Counted from the stretch's first letter, positions 1 to 9,230 are shown. The stretch: DNA of 64,000 nucleotides from Phenylobacterium sp. (GCF_004297125.1 NZ_SCVD01000039.1:186001-250000); one strand, 5' to 3'. Notes: generated by a model not told the origin, from the letters alone. Numbers and translations are program-made.

Positions 1-2
1 AG

Positions 3-944
3 CTCACGCTCGGCGGGCGCTACTCCGACACCACCGCCAACGACCACAATTTCGTGGCCAGGAACTACACCTCGCCGGCCGCGCCGGTGGGCCCGCTCAC
101 CACCCTTCCGAGCATCAAGGACTCCCGGTTCACCCCGGCGGTCAGCCTGAGCTACGACATCGCGCCGTCGATCATGGTCTACGGGACGGTGGGGACCGGC
201 TTCCAGACGGGTGGCTACAATGGGGCCTACTGCGCCTCGACCTCGGTCAACGCAAGCCTCTGCCAGTACCGGCCGGAGAAGCTCACGAGCTATGAGGCGG
301 GCCTGAAGAGCTTCATGTTCGACCGCCGCCTGATGCTCAACGTCGCGATCTTCGACCAGGAGTACAAGGACCTGCAGCGGCAGCAGTACGTCAACATCAC
401 CGGCACGACCTTCGGCTACGTGATCAACAACGCCTCCAGCGCCGTCTCGCGTGGCGTCGAGGCCGATTTCAAGCTGCAGGTGAACCGGTCGTTCTGGATC
501 GACGGGTCCGCGGGCTACGAAGACGCCCACTACAAGAAGTTCCCCAACGCCTCGATCCGCATCTCCACGACGCAGTCGGCGATCATGGATCTCAGCGGGC
601 GCTCGCTGCCCTTCGCGCCCAAGAGGACCGGCAGCGTGGCCGGCAACTACACGGGCACGACGGAACTGGGGACCTACCTGCTTCGCGCCGAGATCCAGCA
701 CCGCAGCCCCTACGTCAATTCGGACTCGCCCTTCGAACTCTACGACATCAAGCCGCAGACCAACCTGAACCTGTCGGCCCAGTTCACCTTCAACAACGGG
801 GCCTATGTAGCGGTGCGCGGGCGCAACGTCCTCAACCAGCGCTACGTGCTGAACCAGAGCGGCAGCCCCAGCATCGCCGGTCAGTTCTTCGTGGCGGTCG
901 CCGAGCCAGCGTTCGTCTGGGGAGAGGTCGGCTTCCACTTCTGA
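3..944 (+). CDS. TonB-dependent receptor, C-terminal part (partial at left edge)
   Basis: Outer-membrane active transporter; only about the last 313 residues of the beta-barrel are present. The reading frame is open to the left edge, and the first visible residues (LTLGGRYSDTTA) are already barrel strand, so the GTG at 54 is not the start. Barrel hallmarks include GTGFQTGGYNGA, RPEKLTSYEAGLKS and RGVEADFKLQV, and the chain ends in alternating aromatic strands with a terminal Phe (GEVGFHF), as Omp insertion signals do. The substrate cannot be read from this part. A strong hairpin terminator follows, and the next gene, an amidase, is on the other strand. The family call is secure. Confidence 0.93.
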   Translation, partial: LTLGGRYSDTTANDHNFVARNYTSPAAPVGPLTTLPSIKDSRFTPAVSLSYDIAPSIMVYGTVGTGFQTGGYNGAYCASTSVNASLCQYRPEKLTSYEAGLKSFMFDRRLMLNVAIFDQEYKDLQRQQYVNITGTTFGYVINNASSAVSRGVEADFKLQVNRSFWIDGSAGYEDAHYKKFPNASIRISTTQSAIMDLSGRSLPFAPKRTGSVAGNYTGTTELGTYLLRAEIQHRSPYVNSDSPFELYDIKPQTNLNLSAQFTFNNGAYVAVRGRNVLNQRYVLNQSGSPSIAGQFFVAVAEPAFVWGEVGFHF

Positions 945-969
945 GCGGGACGGCCGGCTGACACGAAGA

Positions 970-1001
970 AGGGCGCGTCCATCGGATGCGCCCTTTTTTT
1001 T
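970..1001 (+). terminator. Intrinsic terminator (probably bidirectional)
   Basis: Stem arms AGGGCGC and GCGCCCT, extended inward by GTCC/GGAT around a short loop, are followed by eight T residues. It lies 26 bases past the receptor stop. On the minus strand the stem is followed by a T-rich stretch, so it probably also ends the amidase transcript. Confidence 0.85.
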
Positions 1002-1026
1002 CGCCCGCCGAACCCGCGGCGCGGGC

Positions 1027-2460
1027 CTACGCGGCGCCCGCGCGGAACGACGGCGGGCGGTAGTCGAAGCCGACCAGCGTCTCGATGGCCCGGCCGATCC
1101 GCAGGATCGCCGCCTCGCCGAACGGTTGGCCGACCACCTGCACCGACAGCGGCAGGCCATCGGAATGGACCGCCACCGGGACGGTCAGCGCAGGCTGGCC
1201 GGAGACGTTGAACGGCTGGGTGAACCCGACCGTCGCGAAGGCCACGTCCAGCGCCGCCACGCTGGCGTCGACACTCTGCGCCTTCGCCTCGTCGAAGCTG
1301 AAGGCCGTCGTCGGCATGGTCGGCGTGATCATGGCGTCGAGGCCGGCCATGGCGTCCAGCAGTGCGCGGCGGTAGCTGTGCCGGCGCTGACGCGCGCGGA
1401 CGTAGTCCACGCCGGAGCTTCCACGCATCGAACTGAAGAAGGCCCGCGGAACCGGGCCGTAGTCGTCGGGCCGCGCCGTCAGCGACGCTTCGTGCCAGGC
1501 GCTGGACTCGGGCGCGGTCAGGCCGCTCCAGACGGTCCGGGTGTCTTCGAGGGATGGCAGTTCGACGCTCACCAGTTCGGCGCCCGAAGCCCGCAGCAGA
1601 TCCCGCGCATACTCCCATGCCGCCTTCGCGTAGGGGGCGGTACGGTCGGGAAAGAAGTTTATCGGCACGCCGATGCGAAGGCCGGCGACGCCCGCGTGCA
1701 GCTGTCCCAGATAGTCGCCGACCGCGACGTCCGCCGACTGCATGTCCGAAGGCTCAAAGCCGGCGATCGCCTGCAGCGCGAGCGCCGCGTCGACGACGCT
1801 GCGGGTCATCGGGCCGACGGTGTCCATCGACGAGGCCAGCACCCCGACGCCCTCGGTGCTCACCCGCCCGTGCGTGGTCTTCAGGCCAACGATCCCGCAA
1901 TAGGCCGACGGGTTGCGGATCGAACCGGAGGTGTCGGTGCCCAGGGTGAGCGAGCAGAGCGCGGCGCCGACCGCGGTGGCTGAGCCGTTGCTCGAGCCGC
2001 CGGCCACGCGGCCGCGGTTCCAGGGGTTCTTCGCATCGCGGTGCAGCGGGCTCGGCATGCTCAGCGCGAACTCGAAGGTGTTGGTCTTGGCGAACACCAG
2101 GGCGCCCGCCTCCTTCAACCGCCGCACCACCGGCGCATCCCGGTCGGGCCGGTGATCCTGGAAGGCCACCGAGCCGTAGGTGGTGGGCATGGCTGCAGTG
2201 TCGATGATGTCCTTCAGCCCGACGGGCAGGCCGAGCAGCAGGGCGGGGTCGCCGTCCCTCAGGGCCGCCTCGGCCAGGTCTGCCTCGGCGAGCGTGCGGT
2301 CCGCGATCGTGGCGACGACGCCGCGGACCGTCGGGTTGATCGCCTCGATGCGGGCGAGATAGGCCTCGGTCAGCGCTCGCGGGCCGAAGGCGCCCGCGCG
2401 CATCCTGGCCAGCTGCTCGTGGGCCGGCAGGTAGAGTTCGTCGTCCGTCACTTGCGCCAT
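1027..2460 (-). CDS. Amidase (amidase signature family)
   Basis: Hydrolyses a carboxylic or aryl amide bond; substrate unknown. The Ser-cisSer-Lys triad of the family is visible: Lys83 in GLKDIID, cis-Ser156 in AGGSSNGS and nucleophile Ser180 in TDTSGSIRNPS. The length, 477 residues, is normal. The start at 2460 is chosen because GGAGGG sits just upstream; a longer frame to 2526 lacks such a site. No signal peptide is seen, so it is probably cytoplasmic. It lies downstream of the TetR gene on the same strand and has its own copy of the putative TetR operator about 90 bases upstream, so it is likely a target of that repressor. Confidence 0.92.
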   Translation of the reverse strand: MAQVTDDELYLPAHEQLARMRAGAFGPRALTEAYLARIEAINPTVRGVVATIADRTLAEADLAEAALRDGDPALLLGLPVGLKDIIDTAAMPTTYGSVAFQDHRPDRDAPVVRRLKEAGALVFAKTNTFEFALSMPSPLHRDAKNPWNRGRVAGGSSNGSATAVGAALCSLTLGTDTSGSIRNPSAYCGIVGLKTTHGRVSTEGVGVLASSMDTVGPMTRSVVDAALALQAIAGFEPSDMQSADVAVGDYLGQLHAGVAGLRIGVPINFFPDRTAPYAKAAWEYARDLLRASGAELVSVELPSLEDTRTVWSGLTAPESSAWHEASLTARPDDYGPVPRAFFSSMRGSSGVDYVRARQRRHSYRRALLDAMAGLDAMITPTMPTTAFSFDEAKAQSVDASVAALDVAFATVGFTQPFNVSGQPALTVPVAVHSDGLPLSVQVVGQPFGEAAILRIGRAIETLVGFDYRPPSFRAGAA

Positions 2461-2547
2461 GGTGGTCCCTCCGGTGGCCGGCCGCCTGAAATTCAGCGAT
2501 CGCGCCGCAGGCGAGCTTTCCCTCATCGGCAGATACAGGCAAGAACA

Positions 2548-2573
2548 ATAGTCGATACAATATCGATATTATC
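2548..2573. promoter_or_regulatory. Putative TetR operator, copy 1
   Basis: ATAGTCGA-N7-TCGA occurs here and again at 3404-3426 with identical spacing (the two TCGA cores start 11 bases apart). It overlaps a perfect 12-base palindrome (AATATCGATATT, 2559-2570). It lies between the tetR stop and the amidase start, where an amidase promoter would be. The operator role is inferred from the repeat and its position. Confidence 0.5.
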
Positions 2574-2605
2574 ACTTGGGCTCGGCGCGCCGAGAGTCTG
2601 GCGCG

Positions 2606-3340
2606 TCAGCGGGCCCAGAGCGCCTCGAGCCCGGGGTCCGGCAAGGCCAGTTCCGGGGTCTCGATCGGAGCTTCACGGCGATCGAGCAGGAGGGGGCAGA
2701 AGTTGAGCAGGTAGCTGGTCGTGGCGCGCTGCGCTTCGGCCCGCGCGAAGTCGGTGACCGAGCCGTGGATCTCCATGGAGGGCGCCACGCCGGCGCTGAC
2801 GATCCGCATGGCGAAGGTGAACACCTCCAACTCGTCCGCAAACCTCGGCCGAACAAACTGACGGTCGATCCCGGCCAGAATCCGGCCTGCGATTTCGCGG
2901 GCCGCGTAGTCGTGGAACCGATAGGAAGTCCTGGGGATCTTCCACGAGGTGAACAACTGCGCGAAGGCGAGATCTGAATTTCCGCTGGTCGTGATGTCCA
3001 TGATGAGGTTGTCGACGACCCCGATCCAGGACTTCACGGGCTTAAGTACGGCTGCGACGGTGACGGTCCGAAACCAGGGCCCGACGTGGTCGATCAACGC
3101 CGCCATCAGCTCCATCTTGCCGGGGAAGAAGTGATAGCAGGAGGCCAGCGGCACGCCGGCTTCGCGCGCGATCTCCTGATAGGTGATGTCCTCCACGTGC
3201 TTCTCACGGAGGAGCCTGAGCGCCGTCCGGTAAAGCAGGAGCCGCCGCGCCTCGCCGCGCGCCTGGGCGTATCGGGGGGATTTGACTCTCAACAGGCCAC
3301 GCTCGGCCACGAGCCGCGGGTGGCCTTCATCCTCTATCAT
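2606..3340 (-). CDS. TetR family transcriptional regulator
   Basis: DNA-binding repressor of 244 residues. The N-terminal helix-turn-helix is clear (EDITYQEIAREAGVPLASCYHFFPGKMEL), followed by a divergent ligand-binding domain ending in a proline-rich tail. The start at 3340 has a GAGG ribosome site; the longer frame from 3499 would run across the promoter of the divergent hydrolase. It sits between the amidase and the S33 peptidase, and matching operator-like dyads flank it, so it probably represses both neighbours and itself in response to a small ligand that I cannot identify. Confidence 0.88.
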   Translation of the reverse strand: MIEDEGHPRLVAERGLLRVKSPRYAQARGEARRLLLYRTALRLLREKHVEDITYQEIAREAGVPLASCYHFFPGKMELMAALIDHVGPWFRTVTVAAVLKPVKSWIGVVDNLIMDITTSGNSDLAFAQLFTSWKIPRTSYRFHDYAAREIAGRILAGIDRQFVRPRFADELEVFTFAMRIVSAGVAPSMEIHGSVTDFARAEAQRATTSYLLNFCPLLLDRREAPIETPELALPDPGLEALWAR

Positions 3341-3403
3341 GGCGAGCCTCAGACCATATCCGCGACCGGACTGTCCATCCCAGGCGCTAAAAAATGGCGC
3401 GAG

Positions 3404-3426
3404 ATAGTCGAGTATAGATCGACTTA
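3404..3426. promoter_or_regulatory. Putative TetR operator, copy 2
   Basis: A perfect inverted repeat AGTCGA-N7-TCGACT lies in the divergent promoter region between tetR and the S33 hydrolase. It matches the site at 2548 in its ATAGTCGA half and in core spacing. Confidence 0.55.
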
Positions 3427-3497
3427 TGGATGACCCTGCGCCATAGAGTCCGTGAAGGCGCGGCGCCTTGCCGACCGCGCTGCGGAGGGGATTGGCC

Positions 3498-4994
3498 ATG
3501 AAATCCGGTGTTGTGTGGAGCGCCGTGCTCGGCGCGATCTTGGCGGCGCACGTTCAGACCGCAGCGGCTAGACCGGCGACGGTCCGGCCCGCTCCCGCCG
3601 CCCGATTCCTCGAAGGCCCCTGCCTGCTGCCGGCGCAAGACGTGGCGATGCGGTGCGGCGTCGTGCTCGTCCCGGAACGGCGGGACGGCCGATCGGACCG
3701 TATGATCTCCCTCGCGGTGCAAGTGCTGCTGGCCAGCCGCCAGCCCGCGCACGCCGACCCGGTGATGCTGTTGGGCGGCGGCCCTGGCCAGATCCTCACC
3801 GACAAGGCCCAGGGGCTTTCCCGCTCCAGCGGCCTGCGGGATCGCGACATCATCCTCCTGGACCAGCGCGGCGTCGGCCTGTCGCGTCCAGCCCTGGTAT
3901 GTGACGGCATGGAGGTGGACGAGCGCATCCATGGCTTCATGTCGCCGGACGAGCGCAAGCGTGTGCTCGCCGCCTGCGCGGACCGCTACGGCCGCGAGAC
4001 GGACCTCTCCGCCTATTCCACGGCCGAGAACGCGGCCGACGTCATCGAGGTGGTCCGCGCGCTCGGCTACAAGCAATGGAACGTGCTCGGCGTCTCCTAC
4101 GGCACCCGCCTGGGCCTGAACATCATGCGGCTAAAGCCCGAGGGCCTGCGCGCGGTGATCCTCGACTCGCCCTACCCGCCCACCGTCAACGGCTTCGACG
4201 CCAAGCCGACCCTGTTCTTCGACCAGCTGGACCGGTTGATCGCTGGCTGCGCGGCCGACGCCGAGTGCGCCCGCGCCTATCCGGATCTCAAGCAGCGGGT
4301 CGTGGCCGCGTTGAGCCGGCTGGCGGCCCATACGGTGCAGGCGCAGCTCACCAGCCGCCGCACGCCTGGGCCGCCCCAGACCGCCACGGTCAGCGCCCGT
4401 CTCGTGCTGGGCCATCTGCAGAGCGCCATGTACGACCATCAGGCGCTGCGCCGGATTCCCGCCGCCCTGGATAGCCTGAGCAAGGACGACTACGCCGGCT
4501 ACTTCACCCTGCTGGACGGCCCCCGCGACCCCTCGTCCCGCCCGCCGCCGCCCGGCGGCTTCGCCCATGGCATGCAGCTCTCCGTACAGTGCAACGACGA
4601 GCAGGGCTGGGGCGGCACGCCACAGGCCACGGTCAGCGACTGGCCGCGCGATGTCCTGGGCGCGTTCAAATATTCCTATGGCCGCGAGGACTGCCAGACC
4701 TGGCGGGTCGACGCCGCCGCCCCGGCTCTGCACGCGCCGGTGGTCAGCGACCTGCCGGTCCTGGTCCTTGTGGGCGAGTACGACCCCGTCACACCTCCGG
4801 TGGTGGCGCGAGGCCTGCTGCCCGACCTGAAGAACGCCCGCCTGGTGGTGATGCCCGGCGCCGGCCACGTCGTCACAGGCGTGCCTTGCGGTCAGGCCCT
4901 GGCCAGCCAGTTCATGACCGACCCCGCCAAGCCGTTGGACGACCATTGCGTGGCCCAGGTGGGCCGTGACTTTCACTTCCAGACGTCGCCATGA
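3498..4994 (+). CDS. Secreted alpha/beta hydrolase, peptidase S33 (tripeptidyl aminopeptidase-like)
   Basis: Exported hydrolase of 498 residues, probably an aminopeptidase releasing residues from short peptides, or an esterase of that fold. MKSGVVWSAVLGAILAAH... is a signal peptide with cleavage near TAAARP. The catalytic triad is visible as Ser200 (GVSYG), Asp429 (GEYDPVTPP) and His457 (GAGHVV), with the C-terminal TAP-like domain present. The start at 3498 follows GGAGGGG at good spacing; an earlier in-frame start at 3468 would bury the signal peptide. It is divergent from tetR across an operator-like dyad. With the amidase it forms a small amide or peptide-hydrolysing group. Confidence 0.88.
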   Translation: MKSGVVWSAVLGAILAAHVQTAAARPATVRPAPAARFLEGPCLLPAQDVAMRCGVVLVPERRDGRSDRMISLAVQVLLASRQPAHADPVMLLGGGPGQILTDKAQGLSRSSGLRDRDIILLDQRGVGLSRPALVCDGMEVDERIHGFMSPDERKRVLAACADRYGRETDLSAYSTAENAADVIEVVRALGYKQWNVLGVSYGTRLGLNIMRLKPEGLRAVILDSPYPPTVNGFDAKPTLFFDQLDRLIAGCAADAECARAYPDLKQRVVAALSRLAAHTVQAQLTSRRTPGPPQTATVSARLVLGHLQSAMYDHQALRRIPAALDSLSKDDYAGYFTLLDGPRDPSSRPPPPGGFAHGMQLSVQCNDEQGWGGTPQATVSDWPRDVLGAFKYSYGREDCQTWRVDAAAPALHAPVVSDLPVLVLVGEYDPVTPPVVARGLLPDLKNARLVVMPGAGHVVTGVPCGQALASQFMTDPAKPLDDHCVAQVGRDFHFQTSP

Positions 4995-5233
4995 GTATGG
5001 GATCGATCCGCGCGAAATTGCCCGGATCCCCGGCGCTCCGCGCGGTCGACGACGCCATCCCAGTTCGCTTCGCCGAGGCTCTCCACGAAGGTTTCGCGTG
5101 TCGGCGGCGTCACCAGCCCGCGGCGAAGCGCACGTACGCGTCAGGCGCCATTCTGGCGCTCCATGGAAGTATTGAGCGCGGCCGTTCGGCCCCATGCCCG
5201 AGTTCGATATTGTCATGCCTTCAGGCTTCTGGC

Positions 5234-5258
5234 TTGGCGGACCGCAAACCGGCTATCG
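5234..5258 (+). promoter_or_regulatory. Candidate housekeeping promoter for the DUF3604 operon
   Basis: TTGGCGG, 11 bases, then GCTATCG resembles the Caulobacter sigma-73 pattern (TTGACGS, 10-14 bases, GCTANAWC). It lies about 30 bases before the GGGGGAA ribosome site of the next gene. The rest of 4995-5289 shows nothing that I can name. Confidence 0.35.
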
Positions 5259-5289
5259 GTGAGCTATAAGAGACCAAGGGGGAACGCCG

Positions 5290-7236
5290 ATGAAGATGCG
5301 CAGGGACCTCGTCCGCTATGTGATCCCGGCCGCCGTCGTGGGCGTGCTGGTTGGCGGCACGGCCATCGGGGCGCAGGTCGCACAGCAGAAGACCGCTGCA
5401 TCGGCCGCCGCTGCGCCGGCCCGGCCCGCGCCAAAGGCTGCGGCGGCCGCGTCCGCCACGCGCCTGCCGGGCTACAACGCGGACCGCAACGCCTATTTCG
5501 GCGACCTACACGTCCACACCTACCTCTCGTTCGACGCCTACATCTTCAACGTCCGCAAGACGCCGGACGACGCCTATCGGTTCGCCAAGGGCGAGGCGAT
5601 CGGCCATGCTGCGGGTTTCGACATCCGGCTGCAGGGCGGGCCGCTGGATTTCGCGGCCGTCACCGACCACTCCGAGTTCATGGGCGCGATCCGCGAGGCC
5701 AACGACCCGCATAGCCCGCTCTCCAAGCTTCCGGTCACCCAGGGCCTGTTCTCGACCGACCCCAAGGAGATCAACGCCGCCTTCACGCGGGTGGTGACCG
5801 GCTTCCGCAACAACAGCCTGCCGGCCGAGTTCAGCGCGCCGGAAGTCGCCTCGCGCGCCTGGCGGGAGGTTCAGGAGGCCGCCGACCACAACAATGCGCC
5901 GGGGCGCTTCACGACCTTCGTCGGCTACGAGTTCACTTCCGCGCCCGACGGCCGCAACCTGCACCGCAACGTGATCTTCAAGGGCGCGAAGGTCGCGCAC
6001 CTGCCTTACACCGCCAACGCGTCCCGCGATCCGGAAACCCTGTGGCGCACGATGGACGGCTGGCGCGGCAAGGGGATCGAGGCGCTGGCGATCCCGCACA
6101 ATTCGAACGGGTCGGACGGCATCATGTTCGACACCCAGCGGATGAACGGCAAGCCGATCGACAAGACCTACGCCGAGCTTCGGGCCCGTAACGAGCCCCT
6201 CGTCGAGATCAGCCAGATCAAGGGCACGTCCGAGACCCACCCTTCGCTGTCGCCCAACGACGAATGGGCCAACTTCGAGATCATGGAGAGCTACATCGGC
6301 TCGCCGACGAAGATCACGAAGTTCGCCGGCGGCTATGTGCGCCGCGCCCTGGAGGACGGGATCATCTATCGCGAGCAGGTCGGCGCGAACCCGTTCAAGA
6401 TGGGCTTCATCGGCTCGTCCGACACCCACAACGCCGCGCCCGGCAGCGTCGAGGAGCCCAACTACTTCTCCAAGACCGGCCGCCCGGACTCGCGGCCCGA
6501 GTTGCGCGGCTCAACGCCGCCGGAAGGCAAGAAGAGCTGGGACGGCGTGGACGCCGCCGCCGCGGGTGGGCGCTACCAGGCCTGGGGCGCCTCGGGCCTG
6601 GCCGGCGTCTGGGCCGAGGAGAACAGCCGCGACGCCATCTACGCGGCCATGCGGCGCAAGGAGACCTTCGCGACGTCGGGTCCCCGCATCAAGGTGCGCT
6701 TCTTCGCCGGCTACGATTTCCCCGCGGACCTGCTCACACGTACCGACACGGTCCGGCAGGCCTACGCCCACGGCGTGCCGATGGGCAGCGACCTGCTGTC
6801 CGCCAAGGGCCGTACGCCCCGCTTCCTCGTCTGGGCGGTGCGCGATCCGCGCGGCGGCTATCTCCAGCGCGCCCAGATCGTGAAGGGCTGGATCGAGAAC
6901 GGCCAGGCCAAGGAGAAGGTCTTCGACGTCGCCTGCTCCGACGGCCTGAAGGTCGCTGCGAACGGCCGCTGCGGCGACAACGGCGCCACGGTGGACCTTA
7001 AGACCTGCGAGGCCGATCGCTTCAAGGGCGACGTGGAGTTGCGCACGGTCTGGCGCGACCCCGAGTTCAACCCGAGGCAGCGGGCCTTCTATTATGTCCG
7101 CGTGCTGGAGAACCCGTCGTGCCGCTGGTCGACGTGGGACGCGCTGCGCAACGGCACGCCGCCCAATCCGAAGCTCCAGCCGACGATCATGGAGCGCGCC
7201 TGGTCCTCGCCCATCTGGTTCGAGCCGACGGCGTGA
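5290..7236 (+). CDS. DUF3604 domain-containing protein
   Basis: A 648-residue exported or membrane-anchored protein with an N-terminal hydrophobic segment (VRYVIPAAVVGVLVGGTAIG) and an Ala/Pro linker, followed by the DUF3604 domain. Its PHP-like histidine motifs are visible: FGDLHVHTYLS, AVTDHSEFMG and GFIGSSDTHN. These suggest a metal-dependent hydrolase, but no reaction is established for the family. A GGGGGAA ribosome site precedes the start. It is the first of three translationally coupled genes; its stop overlaps the GTG start of the isomerase. Length and motifs look intact. Confidence 0.9.
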   Translation: MKMRRDLVRYVIPAAVVGVLVGGTAIGAQVAQQKTAASAAAAPARPAPKAAAAASATRLPGYNADRNAYFGDLHVHTYLSFDAYIFNVRKTPDDAYRFAKGEAIGHAAGFDIRLQGGPLDFAAVTDHSEFMGAIREANDPHSPLSKLPVTQGLFSTDPKEINAAFTRVVTGFRNNSLPAEFSAPEVASRAWREVQEAADHNNAPGRFTTFVGYEFTSAPDGRNLHRNVIFKGAKVAHLPYTANASRDPETLWRTMDGWRGKGIEALAIPHNSNGSDGIMFDTQRMNGKPIDKTYAELRARNEPLVEISQIKGTSETHPSLSPNDEWANFEIMESYIGSPTKITKFAGGYVRRALEDGIIYREQVGANPFKMGFIGSSDTHNAAPGSVEEPNYFSKTGRPDSRPELRGSTPPEGKKSWDGVDAAAAGGRYQAWGASGLAGVWAEENSRDAIYAAMRRKETFATSGPRIKVRFFAGYDFPADLLTRTDTVRQAYAHGVPMGSDLLSAKGRTPRFLVWAVRDPRGGYLQRAQIVKGWIENGQAKEKVFDVACSDGLKVAANGRCGDNGATVDLKTCEADRFKGDVELRTVWRDPEFNPRQRAFYYVRVLENPSCRWSTWDALRNGTPPNPKLQPTIMERAWSSPIWFEPTA

Positions 7237-8072
7237 GCGAAGGCGGTTGGTCCTGGCTCTCGCGCGTCTCGCGGGAGCCGCTCGTACACTTTCTGACGCT
7301 GGGCGCGGTGCTGTTCGCCGGCATCGTCTTCGCCAACCACCTCAAGCGCCCGGTCGTGCGCGTCGACGCGCAGGACATCGAGCAACTCGCCACCTACTGG
7401 GAGATGCAGAGCCAGCGGCCGCCGACCCGCGCCGAGCTGTCGGCCCTGATCCAGGAGCGGATAGACGAGGAGCTGCTGTCGCGCGAGGCGATCCGGCTGG
7501 GCCTCGACAAGGACGATATGATCGTCCGCCGCCGGTTGGCCCAGAAGATGGCCTTCGCCAGCGAGGACATCGCGGCGATCCCGGAGCCGGACGCGAAGGC
7601 CCTCCAGGCCTACTACGACGCCCATCGCGGCCGCTACGCGACGCCCGGGCGTGTGGCCCTGCGCCACGTCTACTTCAGCCGCGACCGCACCGGCGAGACG
7701 CCGCAGGCCGCCGCGACCAACGCGCTGGCGCGCTTGAAGGCGGGCGAGACCGCCGCCAGCGATCCCTCGCTTCTGCCGCTGACCTACGCCGACGTGGCAG
7801 AGGCCGACCTCGATCGCGACTACGGCCCGCAGTTCGCCGCCGCCGTGCACGGCGCCGCCGAGGGCGCCTGGATTGGGCCGGTCCCGTCCGCCTACGGTCT
7901 GCACGTGATCCGCGTCGAGCGACGGCTGCCCTCGGTAATCCCGCCCCTGGCCGAGGTTCGCGACGAGGTCCGCAGCGCTTGGCTCGCCGAACGCCGCCAG
8001 GACGAGAACCGTGCGTTCCGGGCGAGCCTGCGCAAGCGCTACAAGGTCGAGATCGCCGGCCTGCCGAAATGA
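7233..8072 (+). CDS. Membrane-anchored parvulin-type peptidyl-prolyl cis-trans isomerase
   Basis: Envelope folding factor of 279 residues. An N-terminal transmembrane anchor (LVHFLTLGAVLFAGIVFANHL) is followed by a SurA/PpiC-type helical region and a PpiC-like domain with the strand pattern GRVALRHVYFSRDR ... GLHVIRVERR. The GTG start at 7233 is preferred because it overlaps the preceding stop as GTGA; the frame upstream runs inside DUF3604. The stop overlaps the next start as ATGA. Catalysis was not confirmed, and the active-site region is divergent from canonical parvulins. Its probable client is a protein of the same operon, which is an inference from coupling. Confidence 0.85.
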   Translation: MSEGGWSWLSRVSREPLVHFLTLGAVLFAGIVFANHLKRPVVRVDAQDIEQLATYWEMQSQRPPTRAELSALIQERIDEELLSREAIRLGLDKDDMIVRRRLAQKMAFASEDIAAIPEPDAKALQAYYDAHRGRYATPGRVALRHVYFSRDRTGETPQAAATNALARLKAGETAASDPSLLPLTYADVAEADLDRDYGPQFAAAVHGAAEGAWIGPVPSAYGLHVIRVERRLPSVIPPLAEVRDEVRSAWLAERRQDENRAFRASLRKRYKVEIAGLPK

Positions 8073-9076
8073 GGCTTGCCCTGAGGCTCTGGCTCGCGCT
8101 GGTCGCAATGTTCGCGGCGATCGCGCCTGCCCAGGCGCATGAGGTGCGCCCGGCGCTCGTGCAGATCCGCGAGACCGGCCCCCGCGCCTACGAGGTGGTC
8201 TGGAAACGGCCTGTGGTCGGCGACATGGCGCTCAGGCTTGTGCCGCACCTCTCAGGTGGGTCGCTGGAGACGCCGGCCACTGTCGAGCAGGCCGCCCCAG
8301 GCTACGTCACCCGCGTCTGGCGCGTCCTCGACGGCCCGCCGCTCCAAGGCCAACTGCTGGAGGTCGAGGGACTTTCGCAGAGCGTCACCGACGTCATCGT
8401 GCGGGTGACGAACCGCGATGGCGAGGCGTCGGACCACGTCCTGAAGCCGGCTGAGCCGCGCATGACCCTCGGCTCGGCGAAGGCGACCGGCCACGCCGTA
8501 CCCGCCTACCTGCTCCTGGGTGTCGAGCACATCCTCATCGGCGTCGACCATCTGCTCTTCGTGCTCGGCCTCTTGCTGCTGATCGGCCCCAACTGGAAGC
8601 TGGTGAAGGCGGTCACCGGCTTCACGGTGGCACACAGCCTGACCCTGGCGCTGGCGGCGTTCGGGATCATCCGCTTCCCGTCTGCGGCCATCGAGGCGCT
8701 GGTGGCGCTCAGCATCCTCTTCGTCGCCATCGAGCTGACGCCGTCGCGACGGGCGGCCGGCGACCTGGCGCAGCGTCGGCCGTGGCTTATCGCCTTCGCG
8801 TTCGGCCTGCTGCACGGCATGGCGTTCGCGGGTGTCCTTGCCGATATCGGCCTGCCTGCGGGAGCCGCGCCCGAAGCGCTGTTCCTCTTCAACCTCGGCG
8901 TCGAGATCGGCCAGCTGACCTTCATCGCGGGCGTGTTCCTCGTTATGGCCGCCGGCCGCCGCCTGCTCGCCGCCGGCCACCGCACTTTGCCCCGCTGGAC
9001 GGCCCTGGCCCCGGCCTACGCGATCGGCGGGCTTTCGGCATACTGGCTTATCGAACGCACCCTCGCGGCGATCTAG
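8069..9076 (+). CDS. HupE/UreJ family membrane protein
   Basis: A 335-residue protein with a signal peptide (MRLALRLWLALVAMFAAIAPAQA), a soluble periplasmic region of about 130 residues, and about six membrane helices carrying the family histidine/aspartate motif (GVEHILIGVDHLLFVLG) plus FTVAHSLTLALA and FGLLHGMAFAG. HupE/UreJ relatives move nickel or cobalt, but members with a long periplasmic domain, as here, have no known substrate. It is coupled to the isomerase by a four-base ATGA overlap and ends the operon. No urease or hydrogenase genes are near. Confidence 0.88.
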   Translation: MRLALRLWLALVAMFAAIAPAQAHEVRPALVQIRETGPRAYEVVWKRPVVGDMALRLVPHLSGGSLETPATVEQAAPGYVTRVWRVLDGPPLQGQLLEVEGLSQSVTDVIVRVTNRDGEASDHVLKPAEPRMTLGSAKATGHAVPAYLLLGVEHILIGVDHLLFVLGLLLLIGPNWKLVKAVTGFTVAHSLTLALAAFGIIRFPSAAIEALVALSILFVAIELTPSRRAAGDLAQRRPWLIAFAFGLLHGMAFAGVLADIGLPAGAAPEALFLFNLGVEIGQLTFIAGVFLVMAAGRRLLAAGHRTLPRWTALAPAYAIGGLSAYWLIERTLAAI

Positions 9077-9230
9077 TCGTCGCTACCCGGTCTACTACGA
9101 GAGCTTTCCAAGTCCGTCCGCATCTAGGCTCGATGGACGGCTTTGCGCCGATACTGTTGATTTAGTCGGCTGTTGATCGGCGCCTGGTGGCGTGATTCCG
9201 TTGTCGTTGTTGGCTTTGGAGGCCATGGCG

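Noticed and set aside
54..944. GTG at 54 as the start of the first receptor
   Set aside because: The frame is open to the window edge and upstream residues are barrel strand; this is the end of a gene, not its start.
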